Positions 63,487-64,000 of a stretch of DNA of 64,000 bases are shown piece after piece. Made by a program: the position numbers and the translations under genes. The notes beneath the pieces were generated by a model. That model worked only from the letters and a program-made list of their open reading frames with translations. It searched no databases and had not been told where the DNA came from. The DNA comes from Thiothrix sp. (GTDB lineage: Bacteria > Pseudomonadota > Gammaproteobacteria > Thiotrichales > Thiotrichaceae). Each line of letters starts with the position of its first letter. Position 1 is the stretch's first letter. The stretch lies in the NCBI RefSeq assembly GCF_028714775.1, contig NZ_JAQTLS010000006.1:89731-153730 (forward strand), written 5' to 3'.

Positions 63487-64000
63487 TTATTCGCTTTCGT
63501 TCATCTGCTGCGCCAGCATTTCCCAGCCTTGTAGCCCGCCCGGTAAGCCAAGGTTCCCTGCCAAACTTTCCAATGCTTGCAGCACATTTGCCAGATTGGT
63601 CTTTTTTGCGATGCCGTAAACCGTTACCCATGCTTGTACGGCTTCTGCGGCTTCCTCATTTTGCAAATGGATATGCCCCATGTTGAATAAAGTCACGCAC
63701 AGACCCGCCACATCGCCGATTTCCTGTTGAATGGCGAGTGACTTTTTGAGGAAGTCGAGAGCGGTGTCGTAGTCGCCGCGTTCGTGGTAAATCCCAGCGA
63801 CATTGTTGAGGGTCGTGCCTTCGCCGGATTTGTCGCCGATTTCCTGTCTTATGGTGAGTGACTTTTTGAGGAGGTCGAGAGCGGTGTCGTAGTCGCCGCG
63901 TTCGTGGTAAATCCCAGCGACATTGTTGAGGGTCGTGCCTTCGCCGGATTTGTCGCCGATTTCCTGTCTTATGGTGAGTGACTTTTTGAGGAGGTCGAGA
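63487..64000 (-). CDS. TPR-repeat protein, partial (C-terminal part)
   Basis: The gene enters from the right edge, so only the last 171 codons are visible. The frame is open from 64000 to the stop at 63487. It consists of tetratricopeptide units of 40 residues with TTLNNVAGIYHERGDYDTAL and LKKSLTIRQEIGD (the TPR_12/Sel-type scaffold), then a more divergent end (AWVTVYGIAKKTNLANV). Such repeats bind partner proteins. At DNA level the units from about 63721 to 64000 are nearly identical with a 120-base period. Confidence 0.85.
   Translation of the reverse strand, partial: LDLLKKSLTIRQEIGDKSGEGTTLNNVAGIYHERGDYDTALDLLKKSLTIRQEIGDKSGEGTTLNNVAGIYHERGDYDTALDFLKKSLAIQQEIGDVAGLCVTLFNMGHIHLQNEEAAEAVQAWVTVYGIAKKTNLANVLQALESLAGNLGLPGGLQGWEMLAQQMNESE
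63721..64000 (-). repeat. 120-bp tandem repeats encoding TPR units
   Basis: Bases 63841-63880 and 63961-64000 are identical, and the stretches starting 63746 and 63866 repeat each other, giving a period of 120 bases (40 codons). The copy at 63721 differs at only a few positions. Near-identity at silent sites points to recent duplication or gene conversion. The array continues beyond the window. Confidence 0.85.

Overview
The window looks like chromosomal DNA of a gammaproteobacterium, most plausibly a sulfur- or hydrogen-oxidising member of the Thiotrichales such as Thiothrix. This is inferred from the gene families (YajR, an NAD-linked Hox hydrogenase, an MBX/MBS-like complex, PqiABC, a glycine-riboswitch gcv operon and a type III-B CRISPR system with a reverse transcriptase). 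No marker gene here proves the taxonomy.

Layout. 1-13180 holds mostly core genes: a partial membrane acyltransferase-like gene, tRNA-Arg, an MscS-type channel, yajR, ssb, a CheB-CheR-PAS-histidine kinase hybrid with a FixJ-like regulator, an unknown acidic protein, a SWIM/SNF2 helicase and tRNA-Leu. 13477-35412 is a 22-kb CRISPR-Cas island, almost all on the minus strand. In transcription order it contains cas6, a small unknown gene, cas2, CRISPR array 2, a CARF protein, a membrane-protein pair, a Can2/Card1-type nuclease, cmr1 to cmr6, csx16, a CARF-HEPN ribonuclease, a second CARF protein of the same family, four very small genes, a radical SAM gene, two cas2 genes, cas1, a stand-alone reverse transcriptase and CRISPR array 1. 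Five copies of a palindrome based on TGACAAGCTTGTCA lie in its intergenic gaps.

35537-40818 is an NAD-reducing [NiFe] hydrogenase operon (hoxFUYH plus a HoxW-like protease) with a small secreted protein. After a NERD protein and a DnaQ-like exonuclease comes a 12-gene operon (42527-53604) that copies the MBX/MBS gene order: Mrp-type antiporter subunits, complex I-like membrane and peripheral subunits, a ferredoxin-GltD fusion and a ferritin-like protein. Then follow a DsbC-like protein, a pqiA-pqiA-pqiB-pqiC lipid-transport operon, a tandem glycine riboswitch with gcvT-gcvH-gcvP, and a partial TPR protein with DNA-identical repeats.

How it works together. The Cmr complex has a Cas10 with a GGDD cyclase motif but no HD nuclease domain, so immunity should rely on cyclic oligoadenylate signalling to the CARF-HEPN RNase and the Can2-like nuclease, with Csx16 and the two NE0113-family proteins as likely off-switches. 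The reverse transcriptase next to cas1 and cas2 suggests spacer capture from RNA. The least explained part is the radical SAM gene with its upstream cluster of 24-36-residue peptides, three of which end in a Cys-X-Cys tail; this is the best candidate for an undescribed system. In the energy region, Hox can feed NADH from H2, and the MBX-like complex, carrying a NAD(P)H-type flavoprotein fused to its ferredoxin subunit, may couple such electrons to ion pumping.
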